Translations under genes and position numbers: made by a program
Shown here: piece after piece, positions 1 through 8,055 of the stretch
Numbering within the stretch: the stretch's first letter is position 1
How the letters are laid out: each line of letters begins with the position of its first letter
From: Enterovirga rhinocerotis
Lineage (GTDB): Bacteria; Pseudomonadota; Alphaproteobacteria; Rhizobiales; Beijerinckiaceae
Direction of reading: 5' to 3'
NCBI RefSeq assembly: GCF_004363955.1
Contig: NZ_SNZR01000014.1
Span: 124,001 to 188,000, forward strand
DNA: 64,000 bases
Notes under the pieces: generated by a model
Told to the model about the DNA's origin: nothing
What the model saw: only the letters and a program-made list of their open reading frames with translations
Databases searched by the model: none

Positions 1-1
1 C

Positions 2-1198
2 GGGATCGAGGCCGATATCCTGCTCGAACCGGAGCGCCGCGATTCGGCGGCGGCCGTCGCCGTCGCGGCCTGCCAGGCCGCCGCACGCGGCCCCGAGACG
101 ATCGTCCTGATCCTCGCCGCCGACCACCTGATCGGCGACGATGCCGCTTTCGCGGCGGCCTGCCGAAGCGCGGCGGCGGGGGCCGAGCGGGGGCTCATCA
201 TGACGCTCGGCATCGCGCCGACGCGTCCGGCGACCGGCTACGGCTACATCCTGGCGGGCGACGAGGTGCCGGAGGCCGGCGGAGCCCGCCGCGTCGCCCG
301 GTTCGTCGAGAAGCCCGACGCGGCCGGGGCCGAGCGGCTGATCGCCGAGGGCGCGCTCTGGAACGGCGGCTATTTCCTCTTCCGCGCGGACGTGATGACG
401 AAGGAGCTGTCGCTCCACGCGCCGAAGATCCTGTCGGCCGCGAAGGAGGCGCTCGACGGCGCGAAGCGCGATCTCGACTTCATCCGGCTCGATCCGGAGG
501 CGTTCGCCGAAGCCCCCAAGACGTCGATCGACTACGCCGTCATGGAGAAGACCGACCGGGCGGGCGTCCTCGCCGTCTCCTTCCCCTGGAACGATGTCGG
601 GACCTGGAGCGCGCTCTGGGACGCGGCCCCCCGCGATGCGGACGGCAACGCCATTCGCGGCCGGGTTGCGGCGATCGGCACCCGGGACAGCCTCGTCTAT
701 GGCAGCGACGAGACCCTGACCGCCGTCGTCGGCCTCGATGGGATCGTCGTCGTGACGACGCCCGACGCCGTCCTCGTGACGTCGAAGGAGAAGGCGGACG
801 CCGTCAAGGACGTCGTCGCATCGCTGCGCGCCGCCGGTCATGCCGAAGCCGACGAGCATCGGCGCATGTATCGCCCCTGGGGCTGGTACCAGCGGATCGA
901 CATCGGCACGCGCTTCCAGGTCAAGCGCATCCTCGTCCATCCGCAGGGCCGCCTCTCGCTGCAGAAGCATTTCCACCGCGCCGAGCACTGGGTCGTCGTG
1001 CGCGGCACGGCCGAGGTCACGGTCGACGACAGGGTCCAGCTCGTCCACGAGAACGAGGCGGTATACCTCCCGATCGGCTGCACCCACCGCCTCGTCAATC
1101 CGGGCCGCATCCCGCTCGAGCTGATCGAGATTCAGGTCGGCAGCTATACGGGCGAGGACGACATCGTCCGCGTCGAGGACATCTACGGACGCGGCTGA
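2..1198 (+). CDS. manC: Mannose-1-phosphate guanylyltransferase / mannose-6-phosphate isomerase (5' end outside the window)
   Basis: Makes GDP-mannose from mannose-1-phosphate and GTP, and in bifunctional members also interconverts mannose-6-P and fructose-6-P; supplies polysaccharide synthesis in the cytoplasm. The frame is open from base 2, so the N-terminal nucleotidyltransferase loop is missing. Visible parts are the nucleotidyltransferase core (FVEKPD, WNGGYFLF, SIDYAVMEK, WNDVGTW) followed by a type II phosphomannose isomerase cupin with the zinc-binding signature QKHFHRAEHW at about 962-991 and the ending GEDDIVRVEDIYGR. It converges on hrcA with 13 bp between stops. The family is clear; only the native start is unseen. 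Confidence 0.93.
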   Translation, partial: GIEADILLEPERRDSAAAVAVAACQAAARGPETIVLILAADHLIGDDAAFAAACRSAAAGAERGLIMTLGIAPTRPATGYGYILAGDEVPEAGGARRVARFVEKPDAAGAERLIAEGALWNGGYFLFRADVMTKELSLHAPKILSAAKEALDGAKRDLDFIRLDPEAFAEAPKTSIDYAVMEKTDRAGVLAVSFPWNDVGTWSALWDAAPRDADGNAIRGRVAAIGTRDSLVYGSDETLTAVVGLDGIVVVTTPDAVLVTSKEKADAVKDVVASLRAAGHAEADEHRRMYRPWGWYQRIDIGTRFQVKRILVHPQGRLSLQKHFHRAEHWVVVRGTAEVTVDDRVQLVHENEAVYLPIGCTHRLVNPGRIPLELIEIQVGSYTGEDDIVRVEDIYGRG

Positions 1199-1211
1199 GG
1201 GAGCCGGCCTG

Positions 1212-2303
1212 CTATCGCAGCCCCCCCTCCAGCAGCCGCGAGACGGCGCGGGCGGTGAAGTCCACCATCGGCACGATGCGGGCGTAGTTGAGCCGTGTCG
1301 GCCCGATCACGCCGACGGCGCCGACGATCCTCTGCTGGCCGTCCCGGAAGGGCGCGGCGATGAGGGACGAGCCGGACAGCGAGAAGAGCCGGTTCTCCGA
1401 GCCGATGAAGATGCGCACGCCCTCGCCGTCCTCGGCGCGGGTGAGGAGATCGGCGACGTCGGTCTGGGTCTCGAGATCCTCGAACAGAAGGCGCATGCGC
1501 TCGAGATCCTCGGCGGCGCTCAGGTTGTCGAGGAGGTTCGCCTGGCCGCGGACGATGAGCTGGCGGGCCTCGGGCTGGCCGATCGCGGTCGCAAGGCCCG
1601 TCTCGACGAGGCGGGCCGTGATCTCGTCGAGCTCGCGGGACATCGCGGCGCGCCGGTGCTCGACCGCGCTCCGCAGCTCCGCCAGCGTCCGGCCGCCGAT
1701 ACGGGCGTTCAGGTAGTTCGAGGCCTCGACGAGGGCCGAGGCCGGCAGGCCCGGCGGGAGGTCGAGCAGGCGGTTCTCGACGGACCCGTCCTCCGCGACG
1801 AGGACGACGAGCGCCCGTCCCGGATCGAGCCGCACGAATTCGACATGCCGCAGGGGCGCGTCGGTCTTCGTCGTCACGACGACGCCCGCGCCGCGCGAGA
1901 TGCCCGACAGCATGGCCGAGGCCTCGCTGAGCGCCGTCTCGAAGGTTCGCGAGGACGCGGCCTGGCGCATCTGCGCCTCGATCCGGTCGCGCTCGTCCTG
2001 GGCGACGTCGCCGATCTCCATCATCGCGTCGACGAAGAAGCGCAGGCCGGTATGGGTCGGCAGGCGGCCGGCGCTGGTATGGGGCGCGAAGACGAGGCCT
2101 GCGCTCTCGAGCTCCGCCATGACGGACCGGACCGAGGCGGAGGACAGCGTGACGGGCAGAAGCCGCGCGATGCTCTTCGAGCCGACGGGCTCGCCGGTGG
2201 CGAGGTAGGTCTCGACGATCTGACGGAAGATCTCGCGGGAGCGCTCGTTGAGCGCCACGAGACCGCGTGACGGCTGGGGCGGCTCGGGGGGGCGCATGGT
2301 CAT
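1212..2303 (-). CDS. hrcA: Heat-inducible transcription repressor HrcA
   Basis: Represses class I heat-shock operons (groESL, often dnaK) by binding CIRCE elements; no CIRCE is visible here, so its targets lie elsewhere. The 363-residue product is normal length for HrcA. It has an N-terminal winged helix ([20 protein letters not shown], then the SARLL-type recognition region and [15 protein letters not shown]), a GAF-like middle, and the typical C-terminal stretch ending in [20 protein letters not shown]. Start chosen at the ATG giving MTMRPPEP, just upstream of the first conserved residues; no strong Shine-Dalgarno precedes it. The usual alphaproteobacterial neighbours rph and grpE are not in the window. 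The quinone oxidoreductase gene lies 122 bp upstream on the same strand. Confidence 0.93.
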   Translation of the reverse strand: MTMRPPEPPQPSRGLVALNERSREIFRQIVETYLATGEPVGSKSIARLLPVTLSSASVRSVMAELESAGLVFAPHTSAGRLPTHTGLRFFVDAMMEIGDVAQDERDRIEAQMRQAASSRTFETALSEASAMLSGISRGAGVVVTTKTDAPLRHVEFVRLDPGRALVVLVAEDGSVENRLLDLPPGLPASALVEASNYLNARIGGRTLAELRSAVEHRRAAMSRELDEITARLVETGLATAIGQPEARQLIVRGQANLLDNLSAAEDLERMRLLFEDLETQTDVADLLTRAEDGEGVRIFIGSENRLFSLSGSSLIAAPFRDGQQRIVGAVGVIGPTRLNYARIVPMVDFTARAVSRLLEGGLR

Positions 2304-2425
2304 GTCGGACGTGGAACCGGAACGCGGATGAAGGAGGAACCGGATTCCTATGTGACCTCGGAGGCCGCGCTCGGCAAGGCGCGCGACCAAGCCGCGCGAC
2401 CTCCGGGTCCGGCCGTCGCGGAGCG

Positions 2426-3406
2426 CTACGGCACGATGACGATCGCCCCCGTCGTCCGCCGCTCCTCCGCCGCGCGGTGGGCATCGGCGATCGTCTCGAA
2501 GGGGACGCGAGCGCCGATATCCACCTTGACCGCCCCGCTCGCGATCGCCGCGAAAAGGTCTTCGGCATTGGCGCGGAAGGTTGCGGGGTCGGCGTTGTGC
2601 GGGAAGACCGAGGGGCGGGTCAGGAAGAGGCAGCCCTTCTTGTTCAGGAGTTCCGGCTCGATCGGCGGGACGGGGCCGGAGGCCGCGCCGTAAAGCACGA
2701 CGAGGCCGAACGGCGCGCAGAGGTCCAGCGAGTGCAGGAAGGTGTCTCGGCCGACCGAATCGTAGACGACGCGCGCCTTGCGCCCGCCCGTCGCCTCGAG
2801 CAGCCTCTTCGGCCAGTCGGCTTCGCTGTAGTCGATCGCGATATCGGCGCCGGCCTTCCGGGCGATCGCGCATTTGTCCGCACCGCCCGCCGTGGCGACG
2901 ACCTCGGCTCCGAGCGCCTTGCACCAGGCGGTCAGGATCTGGCCGACCCCGCCTGCCGCCGCATGGACGAGAACGAGATCGCCCTTCGCCACCGCATGGG
3001 TCTTCTTGACGAGGTATTGCGCCGTCATGCCCTTGAAGATGAGGGCCGCCGCGGCCTCGTCGCTCACGGCGTCGGGCAGCACGACGAGCTTGTCCGCCGG
3101 CACGTTGCGGCGGTCGGCATAGGCCCCGAGCCCGGCATTCATATAGGCGGCCCGGTCGCCCGGCCGGACCTGCGTGACGCCCTCTCCGACGGCCTCGACC
3201 ACGCCCGCCGCCTCGTGGCCGAGCCCGGTCGGTAGCGGCAGCGGATAGGTGCCCTTGCGCTGGTAGACGTCGATGAAGTTGAAGCCGATCGCCGTCTGGC
3301 GGAGCTGCACCTCGCCGGCGGCGGGGGCCGGAAGATCGATCGTCTCGATCGTCAGGGCCTCAGGGCCGCCGAAGGCGGTCATGCGGACGGCGCGGGCTTG
3401 CGTCAT
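2426..3406 (-). CDS. NADPH:quinone oxidoreductase, zinc-independent MDR family
   Basis: Likely a cytoplasmic NADPH-dependent quinone or enone reductase of the Qor type. The 326-residue protein has the GroES-like fold with [12 protein letters not shown] (residues 64-75), then the Rossmann loop AAGGVG (150-155), which in this subfamily binds NADPH. Structural zinc cysteines of true alcohol dehydrogenases are absent. The start at the ATG of MTQARAV is supported by GAGAGGAAACCCC immediately before it; the frame continues upstream but without a ribosome site. Substrate cannot be told from sequence. Confidence 0.88.
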   Translation of the reverse strand: MTQARAVRMTAFGGPEALTIETIDLPAPAAGEVQLRQTAIGFNFIDVYQRKGTYPLPLPTGLGHEAAGVVEAVGEGVTQVRPGDRAAYMNAGLGAYADRRNVPADKLVVLPDAVSDEAAAALIFKGMTAQYLVKKTHAVAKGDLVLVHAAAGGVGQILTAWCKALGAEVVATAGGADKCAIARKAGADIAIDYSEADWPKRLLEATGGRKARVVYDSVGRDTFLHSLDLCAPFGLVVLYGAASGPVPPIEPELLNKKGCLFLTRPSVFPHNADPATFRANAEDLFAAIASGAVKVDIGARVPFETIADAHRAAEERRTTGAIVIVP

Positions 3407-3564
3407 GGGGTTTCCTCTCGCTGGCTTGTCCGGCCCCTTGCCGGGGCGCGTCGCTTCGCGGAGGTTCTGAGCACGCCGCCGCCTCGGAATCCACTCCTCA
3501 GCGATGGCACGGGCCATCATCCGGGCGCGTCGGAGCCCGTCCGAGGCCGGAGAAGGCCGGCAAT

Positions 3565-3594
3565 CCCCGCTTCCGGCACACGGCGGAAGCGGGG
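3565..3594 (-). terminator. Hairpin downstream of ilvB, probable terminator
   Basis: Perfect 11-bp inverted repeat (CCCCGCTTCCG at 3565-3575, CGGAAGCGGGG at 3584-3594, 8-nt loop) starting 14 bp after the ilvB stop. There is no T-tract, so it may act as a weak or Rho-assisted terminator or as a 3'-end stabiliser. No gene is visible in the rest of the 201-bp gap before the oxidoreductase. Confidence 0.5.
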
Positions 3595-3607
3595 CCCGGC
3601 GATCGGG

Positions 3608-5389
3608 TCAGACCAGCATCTTGCCTTCGGCGCTGATGATGCTGCCGATATCCTGCGCCGCTTCGGCATCACCCGAGAAGTCGTTCAGGATCATCTCGTT
3701 ATGAGCCTTGCCCGACGGGATCATCGGGAAGCAGTTCTCGAGCTTGTCGACGCAGCAATCGAAGATGACCGGCCGGTCGTCGACGGCGAGCATCTCGCGG
3801 ATGGCGTCGTCGAGCTTGCCCGGCTCGGTGCAGCGCATGCCGACGCCGCCATAGGCCTCGGCGAGCTTGACGAAATCGGGCAGCGATTCCGAGTAGCTCT
3901 GCGAGTAGCGCCCGCCATGCAGCAGCTCCTGCCACTGGCGCACCATGCCCATATATTCGTTGTTCAGGATGAAGATCTTGACCGGCAGGCGGTACTGCAC
4001 GGCCGTCGACATCTCCTGGATGTTCATCAGGATCGAAGCCTCGCCCGCGATGTCGACCACGAGCGCGCCGGGATGGGCGAGCTGCGTGCCGATGGCCGCC
4101 GGCAGGCCGTAGCCCATCGTGCCGAGCCCGCCCGAGGTCATCCAGCGGTTCGGCTGCTCGAACTTGAAGTACTGCGCCGCCCACATCTGGTGCTGACCGA
4201 CCTCGGTCGTCACGTAGGTCTCGCGGTCCTTGGTCAGCTCGTAGAGGCGCTCGATCGCGTATTGCGGCTTGATGGTCTCGCCGGACGGCCGATAGGCGAG
4301 GCATTTGCGGGCCCGCCAGGTCTCGATCTCGCCGAGCCACGCCGTCAGAGCGGCCCCGTCGGCCTCGGCCTTCATCTCCTTCCAGGCCGAGACCATCGCC
4401 TCGAGCACATGGGCGCAATCGCCGATGATGCCGATATCGGCCTTCACGTTCTTCGAGATCGAGGAGGCGTCGATATCGACGTGGATCTTTTTCGAGCCCG
4501 GCGAGAAGGCGTCGAGCCGGCCGGTGATGCGGTCGTCGAACCGGGCGCCGATCGCGATCATGACGTCGCAATCATGCATGGCGTGGTTGGCCTCGTAGGT
4601 CCCGTGCATGCCGAGCATGCCGAGCCATTTCGGATCGGAGGCCGGGAAGGCGCCGAGACCCATCAGGGTCGAGGTGACGGGATATCCGGTCAGTTTCACG
4701 AGTTCGCGCAGGGCGGCCGAGGCGCGCGGGCCGGAATTGATGACGCCGCCGCCGGTATAGAAGACGGGCTTCTTCGCGCCCGCCATCAGGCGCACGGCCG
4801 CGCGGATCTTCGTCGGATCGCCGTCGAGGATCGGCCGGTAGGTCTTGTGCTGGTTGTCGCCCGGCCGCTCGTACTCGCCGGTGGCGAACTGGATGTCCTT
4901 GGGCAGGTCGATGACGACCGGGCCCGGACGGCCGCTCGAGGCGATGTAGAAGGCCTCGTGCAGGATGCGCGGCAGGTCCTCGATCGATTTCACGAGGTAG
5001 TTGTGCTTGGTGCAGTTCCGCGTGATGCCGACCGTGTCGCATTCCTGGAACGCGTCGGTGCCGATCAGATGCGTCGGGACCTGGCCGGTGATGCAGACGA
5101 CCGGGATCGAATCCAGCATCGCGTCGGCGAGGCCGGTGACGGCGTTGGTCGCGCCGGGTCCGGAGGTGACGAGGACGCAGCCGACCTTGCCGGTCGAGCG
5201 CGCATAGCCCTCCGCCGCATGGACGGCGCCCTGTTCGTGACGCACGAGGACATGGCGGAGCTCGTCCTGGTGGAAGAGCGCGTCATAGATCGGGAGCACG
5301 GCGCCGCCGGGATACCCGAAGATGTGCTCCACACCCTGGTCGCGCAAAGCCCGAACGACCATCTCGGCGCCCGTCATCTTCTCGCCCAT
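3608..5389 (-). CDS. ilvB: Acetolactate synthase, large catalytic subunit
   Basis: Thiamine-diphosphate enzyme for the first common step of valine, leucine and isoleucine synthesis (2 pyruvate to acetolactate, or pyruvate plus 2-oxobutyrate). The product is 593 residues, the expected size. The catalytic glutamate of the TPP domain is in [13 protein letters not shown] (Glu52), the FAD/central domain follows, and the C-terminal TPP site reads AGEASILMN where most enzymes have GDGS/GDAS. The start ([10 protein letters not shown]) follows AGGAGAGG. The gene is preceded by a leader-peptide attenuator (separate entries). No ilvN lies next to it, although the small subunit usually follows in this group. 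Confidence 0.96.
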   Translation of the reverse strand: MGEKMTGAEMVVRALRDQGVEHIFGYPGGAVLPIYDALFHQDELRHVLVRHEQGAVHAAEGYARSTGKVGCVLVTSGPGATNAVTGLADAMLDSIPVVCITGQVPTHLIGTDAFQECDTVGITRNCTKHNYLVKSIEDLPRILHEAFYIASSGRPGPVVIDLPKDIQFATGEYERPGDNQHKTYRPILDGDPTKIRAAVRLMAGAKKPVFYTGGGVINSGPRASAALRELVKLTGYPVTSTLMGLGAFPASDPKWLGMLGMHGTYEANHAMHDCDVMIAIGARFDDRITGRLDAFSPGSKKIHVDIDASSISKNVKADIGIIGDCAHVLEAMVSAWKEMKAEADGAALTAWLGEIETWRARKCLAYRPSGETIKPQYAIERLYELTKDRETYVTTEVGQHQMWAAQYFKFEQPNRWMTSGGLGTMGYGLPAAIGTQLAHPGALVVDIAGEASILMNIQEMSTAVQYRLPVKIFILNNEYMGMVRQWQELLHGGRYSQSYSESLPDFVKLAEAYGGVGMRCTEPGKLDDAIREMLAVDDRPVIFDCCVDKLENCFPMIPSGKAHNEMILNDFSGDAEAAQDIGSIISAEGKMLV

Positions 5390-5443
5390 CGTCCTCTCCT
5401 CGTCCCGTTTCGGGGTTCTTGCCGGTCGTGCCGGCCTGCGGGC

Positions 5444-5469
5444 AATAAAAAAGGGCCCCGAGGGACCCT
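5444..5469 (-). terminator. Intrinsic terminator (attenuator) in the ilvB leader
   Basis: On the minus strand a stem reads AGGGTCC-CTCG-loop-GGGCCCT with one T-G wobble (5452-5469), followed by TTTTTTATT (5444-5452). It lies between the leader peptide stop (5496) and the ilvB start (5389). Upstream, GCGCCAT (in the peptide codons) can pair with ATGGCGC just before the stem, and GGGT-CTG-ACCC forms a small hairpin over the peptide stop, as expected for alternative leader structures. Confidence 0.8.
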
Positions 5470-5495
5470 GCATGCGCCATCATCGGAGGTACGGG

Positions 5496-5546
5496 TCAGA
5501 CCCGCTCCGTCGATGGCGCCTCCGTTACAATAAGGAACACGGGCAC
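5496..5546 (-). CDS. ilvB leader peptide (16 aa, GTG start)
   Basis: Short open frame MPVFLIVTEAPSTERV whose second to seventh residues (P-V-F-L-I-V) include the end products of the pathway. A Shine-Dalgarno GGAGGGG stands 3 nt before the GTG. It is followed by an intrinsic terminator and then ilvB. This is the layout of ribosome-mediated attenuation: scarcity of charged Val/Leu/Ile tRNA stalls the ribosome in the peptide and favours readthrough. The function is inferred from layout and codon content; it is too short to be scored by homology. Confidence 0.75.
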   Translation of the reverse strand: MPVFLIVTEAPSTERV

Positions 5547-5573
5547 AGGCCCCTCCAGATCGTGAACGGTGCT

Positions 5574-5602
5574 CCCTAGACTGTCCGGGTAGGGCCGGTC
5601 AA
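5574..5602 (-). promoter_or_regulatory. Candidate sigma-70 promoter of the ilvB leader
   Basis: Minus-strand -35 TTGACC (5597-5602) and -10 CTAGGG (5574-5579) with a 17-bp spacer, matching the loose alphaproteobacterial pattern CTTGAC-N17-CTA. Transcription would begin near 5567, about 20 nt before the leader peptide start, leaving room only for its ribosome site. Confidence 0.5.
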
Positions 5603-5679
5603 GGCCTCCACACACCATTTGCCGCAGGGGATGACGGTCGTGGTAGGCTGGGGCCCGAAGCGCGAGACGGAGGATGGTC

Positions 5680-5871
5680 ATGCGGGAGGATGATGACGGG
5701 CTCGGCACGCGGCTGGCGGTGCGCCATGAGATCGGATGCGACCTGACGGCCGTGTCGGTCGACGAACTGGACGAACGGGTCGCCCTCCTGGAGGCCGAGA
5801 TCGCAAGGCTCAGGGCCGAGAAGGAGCGCAAGAATGCCTCGCGGGAGGCGGCCGCGGCGTTCTTCCGCTGA
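5680..5871 (+). CDS. DUF1192 small coiled-coil protein
   Basis: 63-residue acidic, helical protein. The core SVDELDERVALLEAEIARLRAE is a leucine heptad pattern typical of the DUF1192 family of alphaproteobacteria, whose function is unknown. Two ATGs occur at 5674 and 5680; the GGAGG at 5669-5673 abuts the first and is properly spaced from the second, so 5680 is chosen. It lies upstream of the rcdA region on the same strand, separated by a putative sRNA gene. Confidence 0.8.
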   Translation: MREDDDGLGTRLAVRHEIGCDLTAVSVDELDERVALLEAEIARLRAEKERKNASREAAAAFFR

Positions 5872-5924
5872 GGCCGAAGGGGCGGGCGGCCGGTGTCCCC
5901 TTTCGGAGCAGGGCGCGTTTCATC

Positions 5925-5939
5925 TTAACGCATTCTTAA
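5925..5939 (+). promoter_or_regulatory. CtrA-type box TTAA-N7-TTAA
   Basis: Exact match to the full CtrA consensus: TTAA (5925-5928), seven bases, TTAA (5936-5939), in an otherwise GC-rich stretch. CtrA is the alphaproteobacterial cell-cycle master regulator. The box is 25-45 bp upstream of the 5' end inferred for the putative sRNA, where an activating CtrA site overlapping a -35 element would sit. Downstream -10 sequence is not convincing (GTTACG at 5958-5963). Binding is inference. Confidence 0.6.
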
Positions 5940-5964
5940 GGTTTCCGAACCATAACGGTTACGT

Positions 5965-6050
5965 CCAGTCTTCTGGATCTCGAGTGGCCCGCCACTCTGT
6001 TTGATGCCTCCCTGTTGAACACTTCCAGCCGCCCCCGAGGCGGCTTTTTC
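5965..6050 (+). ncRNA. Putative trans-acting small RNA (three stem-loops, exposed CCUCCC)
   Basis: Non-coding stretch between the DUF1192 gene and rcdA that folds into CCAG-TCTT-CTGG (5965-5976), GAGTGG-CCCG-CCACTC, an unpaired segment with GATGCCTCCCTGTTGAACAC, and a strong intrinsic terminator. A single-stranded CCUCCC anti-Shine-Dalgarno motif before a terminator hairpin is characteristic of alphaproteobacterial regulatory sRNAs (the alpha-r14/suhB type is a natural comparison, but I could not run a covariance search). A perfect CtrA-type box lies just upstream. The 5' end is approximate. Confidence 0.5.
6027..6049 (+). terminator. Intrinsic terminator of the putative sRNA
   Basis: Perfect 6-bp stem GCCGCC / GGCGGC (6028-6033, 6039-6044), extended by an A-T pair, 5-nt loop CCCGA, followed by five T. 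It cannot belong to rcdA, which starts 175 bp later, and it ends transcription coming from the sRNA or DUF1192 gene. Confidence 0.82.
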
Positions 6051-6101
6051 TTGTGCGTCCCTGGGCTTGGCGCTTGTGCGATGCGTGTTTCGAGCGGCAA
6101 A

Positions 6102-6138
6102 CCGTTAACCCTAACGAAGGGTTAACGGCGCGCGAATC
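6102..6138. promoter_or_regulatory. Palindrome with CtrA-like box and GANTC site upstream of rcdA
   Basis: A perfect inverted repeat with 11-bp arms (CCGTTAACCCT at 6102-6112, AGGGTTAACGG at 6118-6128, loop AACGA). Within it, CTAA-N7-TTAAC (6111-6126) differs by one base from the CtrA consensus. GAATC (6134-6138) is a CcrM methylation site (GANTC) 5 bp after the palindrome. The element is about 90 bp before the start of rcdA, which encodes a factor for cell-cycle proteolysis of CtrA. Regulation by CtrA and CcrM is inferred, not shown. Confidence 0.5.
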
Positions 6139-6224
6139 CCGCTGCGGCGCTATGTTTGCTCCAAAGCTGGTCGTCCGACGTGACATGACCCGTTTCGGGC
6201 AGGATGAAGGCTTTTGGGGGTATG

Positions 6225-6767
6225 ATGGTGACCGAAGGCAGTCTGGCCGTCCGGTGCGGGGACGAGAGCGATCTCGCGCCCGTGCCGTTCTCGACGGGGT
6301 TCGTTCGGTCGGAGGCGTTCAGGACCTTGTTCCGGGATGGCATGGGCCTGGTGGAATCGACCGCTTGCTACCTCGACGGTGACGGTCGCGCCGAGTCGAA
6401 CGCCTTGCCGCGCGCCGCGGCGCTCGCCTATGCCAGCGAAAGCATGCGCCTGACGACCCGGCTCATGCAGATCGCATCCTGGCTGCTCGTCCAGCGCGCG
6501 GTGGTGGAGGGCGAGATCAGCCCCGCCCAGGCGCTCCGCGAGCGCGAGCGCGTCAAGCTCGTCCCTCAGGATCGCGGCCTCGCGGAGGATCAGTTCGCCG
6601 CTTTGCCCGAACGGCTCCGCGATCTCATCGCGCAATCGCTGCGGATGCATGCGCGGGTCCTTCATCTCGATGGGCTGCTGACGACCCGCGACTCGGGCCG
6701 GTCGTCGCGCATCAGCCCGGTGACTCAGCAGCAGCGGCTGCTGCGGTCGATCTTCGAGGTGGCGTAA
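6225..6767 (+). CDS. rcdA: RcdA-like regulator of CtrA degradation (DUF1465)
   Basis: Homologue of the Caulobacter adaptor RcdA, which with CpdR and PopA delivers CtrA and other substrates to ClpXP at the cell pole. Diagnostic DUF1465 segments are FRDGMGLVESTACYLDG, ESNALPRAAALAYASESMRLTTRLMQ and SWLLVQRAVVEGE; the predicted structure is an all-helical bundle. Start uncertain: ATG at 6204, 6222 or 6225 are in frame; 6225 is chosen because GGGGG at 6216-6220 is correctly spaced, whereas the AGG before 6204 abuts it. gshB converges 14 bp downstream. Upstream sits a CtrA-like palindrome. Confidence 0.85.
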   Translation: MVTEGSLAVRCGDESDLAPVPFSTGFVRSEAFRTLFRDGMGLVESTACYLDGDGRAESNALPRAAALAYASESMRLTTRLMQIASWLLVQRAVVEGEISPAQALRERERVKLVPQDRGLAEDQFAALPERLRDLIAQSLRMHARVLHLDGLLTTRDSGRSSRISPVTQQQRLLRSIFEVA

Positions 6768-6781
6768 GGCGCCGGCCTCCC

Positions 6782-7729
6782 TCAGCGCGCCGATCGGCGC
6801 GCCTCGATCGCATCCCAGACCGACACCGCGAGATCCGGCCCGCCGACGCGCTTGATGGCCCGGATTCCCGTCGGCGAGGTCACGTTGATCTCCGTCAGGT
6901 TGCCGTCGATCACGTCGATCCCAACGAGGACCAGGCCGCGGGCCTTGAGCTCCGGGCCGATCGTCGCGCAGATCTCGCGCTCGCGCTCGGCCAGGTCCGT
7001 CGCGTTCGCCGCGCCGCCGCGGACCATGTTGGAACGCAGGTCGTTCTCGGCCGGGACGCGGTTCACCGCGCCGAGCGGCTCGCCTTCGACGAGCAGGATG
7101 CGCTTGTCGCCCTCGGTGATCTTCGGCAGGAACTGCTGCACGACCCAGGGCTCGCGGAAGGTCACGGAGAAGAGGTCGAAGAGCGAGCCGAAATTCGGGT
7201 CCTTCGGCAGAATGCGCACCACCGCCGCGCCGCCATGGCCGTGCAGCGGCTTCATGACGATCTCCCCGTATTCGCGCCGGAAGGCCTCGATCTCGGACTT
7301 GTCCCGCGTGATCAGCGTCGGCGGCATGAGCTGCGGGTAATGCGTGACGAAGATCTTCTCGGGCGCGTTCCGGACCGAGACCGGATCGTTCACGACGAGG
7401 GTCGAGGGCGAGATGCGTTCGAGGAGATGCGTCGCGGTGATGTAGGCGATGTCGAAGGGTGGGTCCTGCCGCATCAGGACGACGTCGGTCTCGGCGAGGT
7501 TCATGCGCGTCGGCTCGCCGAGCGTCGCATGGTCCCCGTCGACGTCGCGGACGGCGAGCTCCTCCACCTGCGCCGTGACGATGCCGTTGCGCATCGAGAG
7601 GCGGTCGGGCGTGTAGTGCAGCAGCCTGTGGCCGCGCGCCTGCGCCTCGAGCAGGAGCGCGAAGGTCGTGTCCCCCGCGATCTTGATGCCGCGGATCGTG
7701 TCCATCTGGACGGCGACGGTGAGGGACAT
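6782..7729 (-). CDS. gshB: Glutathione synthetase
   Basis: ATP-grasp enzyme joining gamma-glutamylcysteine and glycine, the last step of glutathione synthesis. At 315 residues it matches the proteobacterial GshB length. Conserved segments include [33 protein letters not shown], the ATP-binding [16 protein letters not shown] and the C-terminal [10 protein letters not shown]. The start at MSLTVAV is backed by CGGAG five bases upstream. The partner gshA is not in the window. Confidence 0.95.
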   Translation of the reverse strand: MSLTVAVQMDTIRGIKIAGDTTFALLLEAQARGHRLLHYTPDRLSMRNGIVTAQVEELAVRDVDGDHATLGEPTRMNLAETDVVLMRQDPPFDIAYITATHLLERISPSTLVVNDPVSVRNAPEKIFVTHYPQLMPPTLITRDKSEIEAFRREYGEIVMKPLHGHGGAAVVRILPKDPNFGSLFDLFSVTFREPWVVQQFLPKITEGDKRILLVEGEPLGAVNRVPAENDLRSNMVRGGAANATDLAEREREICATIGPELKARGLVLVGIDVIDGNLTEINVTSPTGIRAIKRVGGPDLAVSVWDAIEARRSAR

Positions 7730-8055
7730 GCGGGGCTCCGAACCTGACGGCGGATCGTGTCGTCGCCGCACGGCCCCGCGTCAAGCGGCAGGCTGTGCGC
7801 CGGCACCGGATCATGCCGGCGATCGTCGGCGTCCGTCAGGTGCGACGATGCTGATGATTTCATCTGGCGCATCCCCCGTGCGAGAAGTTATGCTGCGGGA
7901 CCTGATGGCCGACCCGAAGGCTTTCGGACGACGGTTCCGCCGTTCACTTCGCCATCCCGCCGCCAGCCACTTTCACGTCGAGGTCGCCCGCTGCTCGATT
8001 GCCGCCTCCCGAACCTCGCGCGACCGTGCCTCCTTCCGATCCGCCAGGACCCTTC
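7730..8055. other. Divergent intergenic region gshB / amino-acid permease
   Basis: 326 bp between divergent starts. It must hold both promoters, but I see no convincing -35/-10 pair, palindrome or terminator. Short open frames here lack ribosome sites and are not supported. An in-frame ATG for the permease at 7999 is possible but less likely than 8056. Confidence 0.4.

Noticed and set aside
2304-2425. Possible CIRCE element upstream of hrcA
   Set aside because: Only short inverted repeats are present; no TTAGCACTC-N9-GAGTGCTAA-type sequence.
3398-5533. Long plus-strand open frame (about 711 codons) opposite ilvB
   Set aside because: Antisense frame kept open by GC-rich codons; no conserved motifs or ribosome site, while the minus strand encodes a full acetolactate synthase.
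5496-5831. Minus-strand 111-codon frame covering the ilvB leader
   Set aside because: It runs through the promoter and the DUF1192 gene; only the last 16 codons have a ribosome site and a regulatory logic.
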